A DNA stretch of 64,000 nucleotides from positions 32,245-96,244 of the forward strand of contig JAAYVD010000120.1 in the NCBI GenBank assembly GCA_012517355.1. The letters run 5' to 3'. Positions within the stretch are counted from its first letter, which is position 1; every line of letters begins with the position of its first letter. Of this stretch, positions 25,643 through 34,552 are shown one piece after another. Made by a program: the position numbers and the translations under genes. Below the pieces are notes generated by a model. It was not told where the DNA came from. It searched no databases and was given only the letters and a program-made list of their open reading frames with translations. This stretch comes from Candidatus Rifleibacteriota bacterium. GTDB taxonomy: Bacteria > Muiribacteriota > Ozemobacteria > Ozemobacterales > Ozemobacteraceae.

Positions 25643-28600
25643 ATGGTGGAACCGATTCCGGCACCGATCCCCCGTCGGTCGCGCTTCGCCGGCCTGCTGC
25701 CCGCGCTGCTGACCCTGATCCCCCTGCTCATTCTCGGAGCGCACATCGGGGAACAGCGGGAAAAGGCCGGGGAACGCCAGCGCCGGAACTGGCTGCGCCT
25801 CACCGACGGCCCCGCCCGCCGACTGGCCCAGGCCTCCCGCCTGGAATTCTGGCTCGAGCGCCAGTCAGGGCGGTTCCGCCGCGAGGCCGAACGCCGCCTC
25901 GCCGCCGGAGAACCCATGGAAGCCGCCTGCCAGGCCGCCGGGAACCTGGCGGGCCTGCCGGGCTTGCCCACTCCCGTCCGGTGGGTCGTCTGGTTCCCCG
26001 ACCCCGCCCTGGAGATGCCGCCCCGGCCCGTGGCCGGACCCACCGTTCCCTGGCTGTCCCGCCGCCTGGCGGGGGAATTGCTGCACGAGGCCGCCCGCTT
26101 CCTGACCGGGCGGCCGGGACGGTTGTCCCCCTCCACCCTCGAGGCACGGCTGAATCGCGTGTTTGGGTTCGGGGCGACCGAAGGCCTGCTCCGCCCCGAC
26201 CAGCGCGGTCTGGCCTTCTGGGCGATGGCAGGCGGGATCAGCCGCCTGGCGGTCTGGGACTGCCTCACCGTCGGTGGCCGGCCACGCGGTGCCGTTCTGA
26301 CGCTGATCGACCCTGGCGACCACCCCGGGCCGCTCGCCCTGCGCCTGGCCATACGCCATTGGCGCACCCTGTCCGGCCGGCCGCGCCCGGGAACCTCGAT
26401 CACCCCCCGCCGGCAGGAAGTCGCTCCCGCCCCCGGCCCGGCCGCCCCAGCCTCGCCGCCCCCCGCCTGCACCCGGGCCGGTTCCACCTCCTCCAGCCCG
26501 CTGGCGGGCTCGTCCCTGCCGCCCGACCGCCCCGATGTCGGAAGGGCTTCCCCTCTGCCACCCCGGATGGCGGCGCAAAATGGGGGTTTCACGCCCCGCA
26601 AAGCGGTCCTCCGGGCTCCGCTGCCGCGGTTCCTGCCCGCCTTCCTCCCCTGGCCTTCGCCGCCAGACCTCCCCCGGGAGCCCGTGCTGGCGGGCCGGTC
26701 CTGCCCGCCCGCCCTGCGGGCCGTCCTGACCATCCAGGCCCGCCGGATGCAGGTGACCCCGGGCCGCGCCCCCCCCAGGTATGGGCCTTTCCCCGCCCCG
26801 GCCTTTCCCCCGGCCTCCTGGAACGCCTATCCCCGCTCGGGAAAAATCCGCCTGGAGGGACTCCGGTTCGGCGAGGTCCTCGACCTCGGCCAGGACGCGG
26901 TCTGGTGGGGCCGTTTCGTCCTCCTCGACGCCAACACCGGCCATGTCGGGATGGTGGTCGGCCGTCGCCCCGCCCTCCCCGCCACCCCCGACCGGCTGGC
27001 GCTTTTCATCCTGGCCAGCCTGTGGCTGTTCGCCTGGGCCCCCGCCCTTGGCCGCCCCGGCTCGGCCTCCAACGCCACCGGTGGCGGAATCCGCCGCGAA
27101 CTGGTCGGATGGTTCCTTGGCCTGGCGGCCATCCCCCTCGCCCTGGGAACGACCTCCGCCTTCCGGTTCCTCGACGACCTGCGGGACAACCTCCTGGCCG
27201 GGGCCCGGCAGTCCCTCGAGGAGCGGGTGACCACCCTCGAGAACCAGGCGGCCGAACTGGCCGCCCGCCCTGCCGCCACCCTGATCCACCTCAGTCGCCA
27301 GGCCTGGGTGGGCCCGGTCCTCCAGGCCTGGCAACTGGCTTCGGGCCCGGCTTCGACGGGGAGCACCCCGCTCGACCGCCTGTGGTCGGAGGCCACCGCG
27401 GCGGGCGTCCCCCTCACCTCCCTGCAAATCGTCGGCCATGGCGGGTTTTCCCGGTTCCGGGCGGTGTCCGCCCTCTCCCGCGCCGAGCAGACCATCCAAT
27501 CCCGCCTCGGGGCGGCCATGGGCGGGGTCATGCTGAAACAGATGGCCCCCGACCTGGCGGCCCGGTTCCCCGCCCAGTCGCGGGATCCCCTGACCGCCTC
27601 CTTGCAGGACTCGATCCGCGTGGATGCGTTAAATCAGTATCAAAACGATATCAGCGGAAATTTCTTTGGCGCCGGCCGCAAAAAAGTTCGCGAGGACCAC
27701 GTGGTCGTCCGCATCGACGGCCTGGCCTGGTTCGTCCTGGTCTACTGCTGGGATCCCCGCCAGGAAAGCCGCCGGGCCCTGCGGGAATCGCTCCTGGCCA
27801 GGGCCGGCGCGGAAGGGCCGGAACAGGCGTTCGACGCCGACTCCGACGGGGGGCTGGTCGCCGTGGAGGTTTCCCGCGGCGGGGGTTGGGGCGGGGAAGG
27901 GGAGGACGCTCTGGCCGCAGTGGCCCGGATGGCCCGCGCGGGGCCGTTCGCCTGGATCCGGGAAGGCGGGCGGGCCGCTCCTTCCCCCGCTCCGGTCACC
28001 AGCCCCCACGTTCCTGCGGCCTCCGCTTCTTCCTCCAGCCTTCTCGTCCTGGCCCGGCCGGCGGTGCGATTGCGGGGTTTCGTGCTGGCCGCCGCCATGC
28101 GCCTGGCCCCCCTCGAGGCCCGCCTGGCCCGCGAGCGGACGTTGATCTGGGGCACCCTGCTGGGGATGGTCCTGCTGGTGACGGTCGGCGGCGCCCTGCT
28201 GTCGGGATGGCTGGCCTCGCCGCTGGTGCAGATCACCGCCGCCCTGCGGGAGGTCAAGGAGGGGCGTCGCCGGTTCGAGGTGGCGGGGGAACGCCACGAC
28301 CAGCTGGGAGAGGCGGTGGGCACCCTGCAGCGCATGGTGGGCTGGCTGCGGGAGCGGGAGACCATCGGCCGCTTCGTTTCCAGTCACGTTCTCGAGATCG
28401 TCAGCCAGGGTGACGAGACGGGGGCCGCCCAGGGGCGCACCCGCGAGGTGGTCCTGCTGGTGTCCGACATCCGTTCGTTCACCACGCTGTCGGAGCGCCA
28501 CCCCCCAAAGGACATCTTCCAGTTGCTGAACGACCATCTCGGGGCGATGACCCCCGCCATCCAGGCCCACGGCGGGACCATCGACCGGTTCATCGGCGAC

Positions 28601-31600
28601 GCCATCCAGGCCGCCTTTTTCCCTGCCGACGGAGACCACGCCGCCACGCGCGCCGCCCGGGCCGCCTGCGCCATGATGCGCGAGCACCGCCGGCTGAACG
28701 CCGGGCGCCTCGCCCGCGGCACCTTCCCCTACGCCATCGGGATCGGCCTGGCCCGGGGCGAAGCGATCACCGGCGTCCTCGGCGACCCGGACGTGCGACT
28801 CGACTTCACCGTCCTGGGCGAACCCTTGCGGGAGGCCCACGAACGCGAGGCGGCATCCAAAGACGCCACCACCACCTTCATCATCGCCGGGCCCGAACTG
28901 CTGCCCTTCCTCGACGGCGACATGGAAACCCTGCCCGTTCCGGGGCATCCGGGATTGGTCGAGATCCTCCACCCCTCCCTTCCGCCTCTGCCAACGCCGG
29001 CCTCCGACCCCCAGGCTCCCCCTTCCCCTGACGGTGCCCCTTCCGGGCCAGGGCAGCCGTTCCCCTCCCACCATCCAGCGGTCACATCGGGAAGAGACCC
29101 GTCACCCCCCGCCTCCGGAACCCGGATACCGGACGCCCACCCCGCGGCTGTCGCCCCCCCAGTGGCAACCGCGTCCTCTGCCTCCCCTCCTGCTTCCCCC
29201 GCTGCCTCTGCCTCCCATCCCGCTTTCCCCGCTGCCGTGGCCGACGCTTCCGCGGTCCCCGCCACTTCTTCCACCACCCCTCTCACCGGCCCCGCCCTCG
29301 CGGCTGCCGCCCCCCCAGTGGCAACCGCGTCCTCTGCCTCCCCTCCTGCTTCCCCCGCTGCATCTGGCGCTGTCCCTCCGCCGTTGCCCGGGGGCGCCCC
29401 GATCCGGATCGGCGGCTGGCTTCCTGTTCTGGCCACGGTCCTCCTGTGGATTTTCGCCCTGGCCCTGCTGTGGTGGCAGGTCGGCCTTTTGGCGGGCCGG
29501 TCGGCCGAAAATGAGCAGGCCCTCCTCGAGCGGCGGCTTCGCGAGGAGGCCGGCCAGTTGGCCGAGATCTATACCCCCGAACGCGCCTCGACCATGGTCG
29601 CCGAGGCTGAACTGGACCGCCTGGCCGAGGAGGTGGCGGCCGTCCCCGCCGCCGCCCGCCCCGCCTTCCTGTCCGGGCCGGTGGCGGAACGGTTGGAGGG
29701 CTTGGCCGGCCGGCTGGGGGCCTCCGCCTGGTTCCTGATGGAAAACGTCCGCCCCGATCTTCCCCCCACCTCCGACCGGCCATTTTCCACCGCGATCCTG
29801 GCCGAGGGCGGGCCGGCGGTCGCCGCCCGTCGCCGGTTCGCCCAGGTGTTGTTCGCCTCTTTCCGGGACGTCATGGGTGGGTTGCCGTCTGCCCCCCTTC
29901 TCGAAAAAGTCCGCGAGGGTTTGTTCCAGCCGGAAATCCAGCCGGGACAATGTCTGGAGGACCTCTTCTGCGAGGGCCTCGGGGCCTGGCTGGTCATCGG
30001 CAATCCCCCCGCCAGGCGGTTCCTCTGGCAACCCCTCATCTGCCTGGCTTCGCACTCCCGCATTTTCCCCGGCCACTTGTACTGGGACGAATTCCCCGCT
30101 GCCATCCTCCTTTTTCGCGAAGGAACCGCGGTCACCCCCGAAGAAGGCCTCTCGGCGCTGGAACAGGCCTTCGCCGCCCGCGGGTTGAGCATCGGCTTCG
30201 AACCGCCCGCCGCGAAGGCGGAAGGCCCCCTTGGCCCCCAAGGATGGCCCGGCGGTCCGCTCGTTCCGCCCCGGACCGGGCCGCCCTCCTATACCCCGGC
30301 CGAAAACGACCCCGGCGGCGCCTTTCCCGGTGCCTCGACCGTGAACAGCCGTGGCGGCGATTCCCCCAGGGCCTCGCCGGTGAACCGCCCTGATGACCCT
30401 TCTCTCCATCTCGCCGCGCGGCTTCCCGATGGCCCGGAGGATCGCCTCAATGGCCATCCTGCCCATCCCCTCCAACTTCCCAACGACGGCCTGGTCGTCC
30501 GGACCGGCCGCCTTCCCGACGGGACGGGGTTTCGGCTCGCCGGGAAGGTGCCCCTCCCAGCCGATCGGGTCGGGTACGCCTTTCTGGCTACCCTGACTGG
30601 TTTGGCCCGAGGCTGGGGGTGGTTGGGGGCCGCCCTCCTGACCCTTGCCCTGCTCTTCCCCCGCACCCGGGTCGGACTCACCCCCCGGCTGGTGGTCGCC
30701 TTCCTGGCCATTCTTGCCCCCGCCCTCCTCGTCGGCGCTGCCCTGCTGGAGCGGGCCGCCATCGAAAAGCACTTCCGCCTCGAACGGGGCTTCCCAACCC
30801 TCCTCGCGGCCCGGGTCTCCCATCTGGAAGACAGCCTCCGCGCCCTGGTCGGCGCCCAGATCCACCTGTTCCGGCGCCGACTGGCCAGCACGGACACCTG
30901 GCTCGCCCGCCCCCCCGGCCAAGCCGGCGGTCCCACCTTCGGGGACGGCCTGCAATGGCTCTACGAACAGGGAATGGCCGACGGCAGTTCCTTCGTCGTG
31001 GTGACCGGCCTGGAACGCGGTGGGGTCCCTGAGGAACGTCCCCTGAACCCTGACCAGGAAGCCCCCGACGGGGGCCGGAGGTTCTTTGGTGACATGTTCC
31101 GCGACGTCCTCGAGCGCCTTCCCGCCGCGGCTGGGCCCGCCGCTGCCCCGGCGGGGGCCGATCCGGGGGCCGATCCGGGGGCCGTCCTGTCCGGGGCCAA
31201 GGCCGAGGAGATCCGTGACGTCCTGCTGGTGCTGATGGATGCCGGCGAACTGGCCGGTTTCGTCGGGGCGCCGGTCGTGGCCGCCCGCCAGCGCACGGGG
31301 AACTTTTCCCAGCACTCCTATCGGGCCTTCCTGGGCCCCCCGCATGATCGCCGGGGCGTGATTCTGACCCATTGGATCGCCAAGGCCGCCGTCTGGCAAT
31401 TGTTCAACCACCTGTGCGAGCAGGGCGTGGCCGATGTCCGCCTCGCCCGGCGCGACCATCCCTCGATGGTCCTCGAACCCCCCTTCTTCTTCCCCTACGG
31501 GCCCCGCGATGACCTGCGGACGGTCTGGGCCGAACATCAGAGGATCGGGAACTCCCCCGAGCGTTGGGCCTCCTGGCTGTCTACCCGCGGCGAAGGGAAG

Positions 31601-32614
31601 GTCCTGGCCCGAACCGGCGCGGGGGCTTCCGCTACCCTCCTGCTGGCTTACACCGGCGAAGAAGCCACCGACCTCGTCTTGCTGGCGGAAGAACCGGTGG
31701 GCCGCCACCTCGCCGCCCACTGGCTCGCCATCCGCGGCCACCGGTGGTTGCTGGCCGTCCTGCTGGCCATCACCTGCCTCCTGGCCGCCCAGGTTGCCAG
31801 ACGTCTTCTCGCCCCGCTGCTGGTCTTCACCGGAACCGTCGACCGGTTCATGCGCCGCGAGTTCACCGTGCGTCTGCCCATCGACCGCGATGACGAGTTC
31901 GGCCATCTCGCCGCCGCCTTCAATGCCATGGCCGACGGAGTCGAGGAAGTGAACCGCCTGCGGCGGTTCGTTTCCGAATCGGTGCGCGGGGTGGCGGCCG
32001 ACCGGGCCCGCGAAGAGTCGGCCCGCCACGGCGAGCAACGGACGGTGGTCGTCCTGTTCGCCGGCCTGCCGGGGTTCAAGGACCTCCTGCACGATCAGGA
32101 CCCGGCCAGCCTCGTCGTCCACCTGAACCGCTTCCTCCAGGCCATGTCCCGGGAGATCCGCGCCCAGGGCGGGGAGATCGACAAGTTCATCGGTGACAAG
32201 ATCCTCGCGGTCTTCGACCCGGCCTCCCTGGGCGGGTCTCCCGCTGCCGCCGCGGCGGCGGTCCGGGCCGCCGGGAGGATGACCGCCGCCCTGTCAGCCC
32301 TGTCCGGGTTCCCCATTTCCCGGCTCGGGGTCGGTGTGGTGCACGGGCCGGTGCTGTCGGGAATTCTCGGCACCCCCCTGGTCCGGCAGGAGTTCACGGT
32401 CATCGGTGACACCGTCAACCTCGCCTCCCGCCTGTGCGACCTGGCCCTGGCCCAGCCCGCGGCGGGCGTGGTCGCCGAAGCCGAGGTCGTCCGCCAGGCC
32501 GCTACCGGCGGCGGACACCCGGTTTCCGCCTTCACCCGGTTGGCCGTCTCCCAGGTAAAAGGCAAATCCCGTTCCGTCGAAGCCTTTTTGTTCGTCCCGC
32601 CGCACGATTCCTGA
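25643..32614 (+). CDS. Double class III nucleotide cyclase, membrane-bound, 2323 residues
   Basis: Two similar halves, each TM segments - exported sensor region - TM - HAMP - cyclase domain. The cyclase domains lie at about residues 935-1110 and 2133-2320. Domain 1 keeps both metal aspartates, Asp942 (LLVSDIRSF) and Asp986 (FIGDAIQ). It has Arg982 where the substrate Lys belongs, and Arg1063/Glu1067 replace the transition-state Asn and Arg. Domain 2 has Gly2141 instead of the first Asp (VLFAGLPGF) but keeps Asp2185, Lys2181, Asn2259 and Arg2263 (VIGDTVNLASRL). The halves complement each other as in a C1/C2 heterodimer. The linker (about 1120-1250) is Pro/Ala/Ser-rich with an internal duplication, and repeat A sits at about 295-323. 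The ATG ribosome site is weak. Adenylate rather than guanylate cyclase is likely (Lys...Thr pattern). Confidence 0.88.
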   Translation: MVEPIPAPIPRRSRFAGLLPALLTLIPLLILGAHIGEQREKAGERQRRNWLRLTDGPARRLAQASRLEFWLERQSGRFRREAERRLAAGEPMEAACQAAGNLAGLPGLPTPVRWVVWFPDPALEMPPRPVAGPTVPWLSRRLAGELLHEAARFLTGRPGRLSPSTLEARLNRVFGFGATEGLLRPDQRGLAFWAMAGGISRLAVWDCLTVGGRPRGAVLTLIDPGDHPGPLALRLAIRHWRTLSGRPRPGTSITPRRQEVAPAPGPAAPASPPPACTRAGSTSSSPLAGSSLPPDRPDVGRASPLPPRMAAQNGGFTPRKAVLRAPLPRFLPAFLPWPSPPDLPREPVLAGRSCPPALRAVLTIQARRMQVTPGRAPPRYGPFPAPAFPPASWNAYPRSGKIRLEGLRFGEVLDLGQDAVWWGRFVLLDANTGHVGMVVGRRPALPATPDRLALFILASLWLFAWAPALGRPGSASNATGGGIRRELVGWFLGLAAIPLALGTTSAFRFLDDLRDNLLAGARQSLEERVTTLENQAAELAARPAATLIHLSRQAWVGPVLQAWQLASGPASTGSTPLDRLWSEATAAGVPLTSLQIVGHGGFSRFRAVSALSRAEQTIQSRLGAAMGGVMLKQMAPDLAARFPAQSRDPLTASLQDSIRVDALNQYQNDISGNFFGAGRKKVREDHVVVRIDGLAWFVLVYCWDPRQESRRALRESLLARAGAEGPEQAFDADSDGGLVAVEVSRGGGWGGEGEDALAAVARMARAGPFAWIREGGRAAPSPAPVTSPHVPAASASSSSLLVLARPAVRLRGFVLAAAMRLAPLEARLARERTLIWGTLLGMVLLVTVGGALLSGWLASPLVQITAALREVKEGRRRFEVAGERHDQLGEAVGTLQRMVGWLRERETIGRFVSSHVLEIVSQGDETGAAQGRTREVVLLVSDIRSFTTLSERHPPKDIFQLLNDHLGAMTPAIQAHGGTIDRFIGDAIQAAFFPADGDHAATRAARAACAMMREHRRLNAGRLARGTFPYAIGIGLARGEAITGVLGDPDVRLDFTVLGEPLREAHEREAASKDATTTFIIAGPELLPFLDGDMETLPVPGHPGLVEILHPSLPPLPTPASDPQAPPSPDGAPSGPGQPFPSHHPAVTSGRDPSPPASGTRIPDAHPAAVAPPVATASSASPPASPAASASHPAFPAAVADASAVPATSSTTPLTGPALAAAAPPVATASSASPPASPAASGAVPPPLPGGAPIRIGGWLPVLATVLLWIFALALLWWQVGLLAGRSAENEQALLERRLREEAGQLAEIYTPERASTMVAEAELDRLAEEVAAVPAAARPAFLSGPVAERLEGLAGRLGASAWFLMENVRPDLPPTSDRPFSTAILAEGGPAVAARRRFAQVLFASFRDVMGGLPSAPLLEKVREGLFQPEIQPGQCLEDLFCEGLGAWLVIGNPPARRFLWQPLICLASHSRIFPGHLYWDEFPAAILLFREGTAVTPEEGLSALEQAFAARGLSIGFEPPAAKAEGPLGPQGWPGGPLVPPRTGPPSYTPAENDPGGAFPGASTVNSRGGDSPRASPVNRPDDPSLHLAARLPDGPEDRLNGHPAHPLQLPNDGLVVRTGRLPDGTGFRLAGKVPLPADRVGYAFLATLTGLARGWGWLGAALLTLALLFPRTRVGLTPRLVVAFLAILAPALLVGAALLERAAIEKHFRLERGFPTLLAARVSHLEDSLRALVGAQIHLFRRRLASTDTWLARPPGQAGGPTFGDGLQWLYEQGMADGSSFVVVTGLERGGVPEERPLNPDQEAPDGGRRFFGDMFRDVLERLPAAAGPAAAPAGADPGADPGAVLSGAKAEEIRDVLLVLMDAGELAGFVGAPVVAARQRTGNFSQHSYRAFLGPPHDRRGVILTHWIAKAAVWQLFNHLCEQGVADVRLARRDHPSMVLEPPFFFPYGPRDDLRTVWAEHQRIGNSPERWASWLSTRGEGKVLARTGAGASATLLLAYTGEEATDLVLLAEEPVGRHLAAHWLAIRGHRWLLAVLLAITCLLAAQVARRLLAPLLVFTGTVDRFMRREFTVRLPIDRDDEFGHLAAAFNAMADGVEEVNRLRRFVSESVRGVAADRAREESARHGEQRTVVVLFAGLPGFKDLLHDQDPASLVVHLNRFLQAMSREIRAQGGEIDKFIGDKILAVFDPASLGGSPAAAAAAVRAAGRMTAALSALSGFPISRLGVGVVHGPVLSGILGTPLVRQEFTVIGDTVNLASRLCDLALAQPAAGVVAEAEVVRQAATGGGHPVSAFTRLAVSQVKGKSRSVEAFLFVPPHDS
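26524..26611 (+). repeat. Family A element in frame inside the cyclase
   Basis: It begins CGACCGCCCCGATGTCGG, continues GAAGGGCTTCCCCT and CCCCGGATGGCGGCGCAAAA, and ends in the variant GCAAAGCGGTCCT seen also at 53469-53555. It encodes about residues 295-323 (including MAAQNGGFTPRKAV) in the first exported sensor region. Confidence 0.8.
29146..29363 (+). repeat. 156-bp-period in-frame duplication in the cyclase linker
   Basis: A segment of about 60 bp (GGCTG.CGCCCCCCCAGTGG, then CAACCGCGTCCTCTGCCTCC and so on) occurs at about 29146 and 29302. The period is 156 bases, or 52 codons. Both copies read AAAPPVATASSASPPASPAA. The linker joins the first cyclase domain to the second sensor half. Confidence 0.8.
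30205..30285 (+). repeat. Degenerate family A-like segment in the cyclase
   Basis: GCGAAGGCGGAAGGCCCCCT, then GGCCCCCAAGGATGGCCCGG and GCTCGTTCCGCCCCGG keep the order and spacing of family A, but the hairpin arms have drifted. The protein here (GPLGPQGWPGGPLVPPRTG) is a low-complexity loop in the second sensor region. This could be chance GC-rich similarity. Confidence 0.35.
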
Positions 32615-32895
32615 CCAACGAGGCTCCTTTCCCCGCCCCTGGTCCCCTTCTCCAGTCTTTAACTCCCTTTTCCTTTCCTGCTTCGTTCCGGTTTCTTGCC
32701 GCTTCTCTCGGTCCCCTTTCCAACCGCCCCTCGTCCGAATACCCCCCGCCGCCCGATGCGCCCATGCGCTCTCCCATTCCCCTCCTTTCCCCCTTTCTCC
32801 TGATTCCTGTTTTTCCCTTCGTCTCCTTCCCGGTTTCCGCATTCCTCGGGCAACCCTCCCGGAAAAGGGTGGATTCCCTTCCCCTCGGCCCGGGC

Positions 32896-32924
32896 TTGAA
32901 TCAACCCCCGCCTTGGGATACAGT
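32896..32924 (+). promoter_or_regulatory. Predicted promoter for coaD; gap 32615-32962
   Basis: The -35 TTGAAT (32896-32901) and -10 TACAGT (32919-32924) are separated by 17 bases, 38 bases before the coaD start. The rest of the gap after the cyclase stop (about 280 bases) is strongly pyrimidine-rich on the + strand (runs like TCCTTTCCTGC and CTCCCTTTTCC) with no gene. Similar C/T-rich stretches lie at 17000-17110 and 25480-25620. Confidence 0.5.
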
Positions 32925-32962
32925 GTCGGGAGACAACCAGAATCCACCGCCGGGAGGACAGG

Positions 32963-33460
32963 ATGCCCCGAAAAGCCGTGTATGCCGGCAGTTTCGACCC
33001 CATCACCAACGGCCACCTCTGGATGGTCGAGCAGGGAAGCGCCCTGTTCGACGAACTGGTGGTCGCCATCGGCCAGAACCCCGACAAACGCTACGCCTTC
33101 ACCCTCGAGGAACGCCTTCGCACCCTGCGCCTGGCGGTGGCCGCGTTGCCCCGCGTCACCGTCGACCAGTTCGAGAACCGCTACCTCGCCGAATATGCCA
33201 GCTCGGTCGGCGCCCAATTCATCCTGCGAGGCATCCGCGATACCCGGGACTTCGAATTCGAGCGCGGCATGCGCCACATCAACAACGACCTCCACCCCGG
33301 GATCACCACCGTCTTCCTCATGCCGCCCCGCCAGATGGCCGAGGTCAGTTCGAGCCTCGTGAAAGGCCTGGTCGGGCCCGCCGGATGGCGCGAGGTGGTG
33401 CACCAATACGTGCCCCCGGCCGTCTACGAGTTGCTGCTGGATCGCCATGGCCGAAGCTGA
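32963..33460 (+). CDS. coaD: Phosphopantetheine adenylyltransferase
   Basis: A 165-residue enzyme, the usual length, making dephospho-CoA from ATP and 4'-phosphopantetheine in coenzyme A synthesis. The nucleotidyltransferase signature [13 protein letters not shown] contains the TxGH motif at residues 15-18. [15 protein letters not shown] and SSSLVKGL are the conserved substrate and ATP-binding segments. GGAGGACAGG precedes the ATG. The following HD-domain gene overlaps its end by 14 bases, suggesting co-translation. Confidence 0.97.
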   Translation: MPRKAVYAGSFDPITNGHLWMVEQGSALFDELVVAIGQNPDKRYAFTLEERLRTLRLAVAALPRVTVDQFENRYLAEYASSVGAQFILRGIRDTRDFEFERGMRHINNDLHPGITTVFLMPPRQMAEVSSSLVKGLVGPAGWREVVHQYVPPAVYELLLDRHGRS

Positions 33461-34076
33461 GATCATCCGCTGGCGCTGGCTCTGCGCGAGTCTCGACCTG
33501 ACATCCGGCCCGACCGGCGAGGTGTTCGCCCGCCTGTCCGGGGCCTATGCAAATCCCCGGCGGGCCTACCACAACCTGGCCCACATCGGGTTCTGCCTCG
33601 AAACCTTCGACCGCCTGAGGGGCGAGGCCGCCGACCCGCTGACCGTCGAGCTGGCCATCTGGTTCCACGACGCGGTCTATGCCTTCCAGGCCGACGACAA
33701 CGAAGCGCGCAGCGCCGACCTGGCCAGGGATTGCCTGACCCTCCTGGGGGTTTCCCCGGGGCGGATGAAAACGGTCGCCGACCTGATCATGGTCACCCGC
33801 CATGACCGGCCGCCGGAAACCCCTGATGGCCGGGTCATCGCCGACGTCGATCTGGCGATCCTGGGCGCCCCCCGCGAGGAGTTCCTCGACTATGAGCGGA
33901 ACATCCGGCGCGAGTATGCCGTGGTCGAAGATGCCCTCTTCCGCGAAAAGCGCCTTGCCGTGCTCGAAGGCTTCCTGGCGCGTCCCAGCCTTTTCCAGAC
34001 GTCGACAGGGAAGGGCCTGTTCGAAAAAGCCGCCCGCCTCAACCTCCGGCAGGCCATCGGCAGGCTGCGTTCCTAG
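33447..34076 (+). CDS. Predicted HD-superfamily metal-dependent phosphohydrolase
   Basis: A 209-residue soluble protein of the COG4339-type HD family. It shows [14 protein letters not shown] (first His), WFHDAVYAF (the HD pair), [12 protein letters not shown] (His) and [11 protein letters not shown] (late Asp), which is the expected metal-ligand order. The substrate is unknown; relatives are uncharacterised phosphohydrolases. It overlaps coaD by 14 bases. Repeat B lies downstream in the 34077-34552 gap. Confidence 0.88.
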   Translation: MAEAEIIRWRWLCASLDLTSGPTGEVFARLSGAYANPRRAYHNLAHIGFCLETFDRLRGEAADPLTVELAIWFHDAVYAFQADDNEARSADLARDCLTLLGVSPGRMKTVADLIMVTRHDRPPETPDGRVIADVDLAILGAPREEFLDYERNIRREYAVVEDALFREKRLAVLEGFLARPSLFQTSTGKGLFEKAARLNLRQAIGRLRS

Positions 34077-34152
34077 TATCTCCTTGAAAAGTCCTGGGTT
34101 TTTTCCAGCGGTTTTTCTGGCGGTGGCGAGTCAGGGAAGCGGGTTTAAAAAC

Positions 34153-34308
34153 AATGATCCGCATAAAGGCTTGCCGAAGGGGCTTTGCCCCTTCACCCCA
34201 CCAGGGCCGATGGCCCTGGACCCTTTCTGCTGGCGAGGTGAATGCTGACGCGTTCACCTCGCGGAAGCTCCGCTTCGCGGTCCGTTAGCCCTGGACCGGA
34301 CGGTAGTT
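34153..34308 (+). repeat. Family B 156-bp multi-hairpin element
   Basis: It runs from AATGATCCGCATAAAGG to GGACGGTAGTT. It holds the hairpins GAAGGGGC-TTT-GCCCCTTC, CCAGGGC-CGAT-GGCCCTGG, a 13-bp stem at 34233-34262 (GCGAGGTGAATGC/GCGTTCACCTCGC, loop TGAC, one T-G pair) and GAAGC-TCC-GCTTC. It sits in the gap between the HD gene and the converging Cys-rich gene. No open frame is supported inside it. Confidence 0.88.
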
Positions 34309-34456
34309 GAAAAAGCTCAGCATTTTCGCAGGGGCATTCTAGAATCTCCCTGCGTCATTCATCGACGGTGTTCACCAGGCCGGAGGTGGCAGGGGAATCC
34401 ACGGTTCCGCAGGGGGGTGCCGGCCTCCAGCGTGGCGATCCGGTGCAAAATGACCA

Positions 34457-34485
34457 GGACCCCCTTCCGGGGTGGAAGGGGGTCC
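34457..34485 (-). terminator. Strong hairpin after the Cys-rich gene
   Basis: A perfect 12-bp stem, GGACCCCCTTCC with GGAAGGGGGTCC, and a 5-base loop lies 67 bases past the stop of the - strand Cys-rich gene. The - strand continues TGGTCATTTTG, a weak T-run, so intrinsic termination is plausible but not certain. Confidence 0.6.
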
Positions 34486-34552
34486 GGTCCTTCACGGTCA
34501 GGTCGGGACGGTTGCTCCGCCCTTCCGTTCCGTGGTCTTTTCGGGATCTGCT

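Noticed and set aside
29102..32122. A 1006-codon frame antisense to the cyclase
   Set aside because: Gly/Gln/Arg-rich shadow of the cyclase coding strand.
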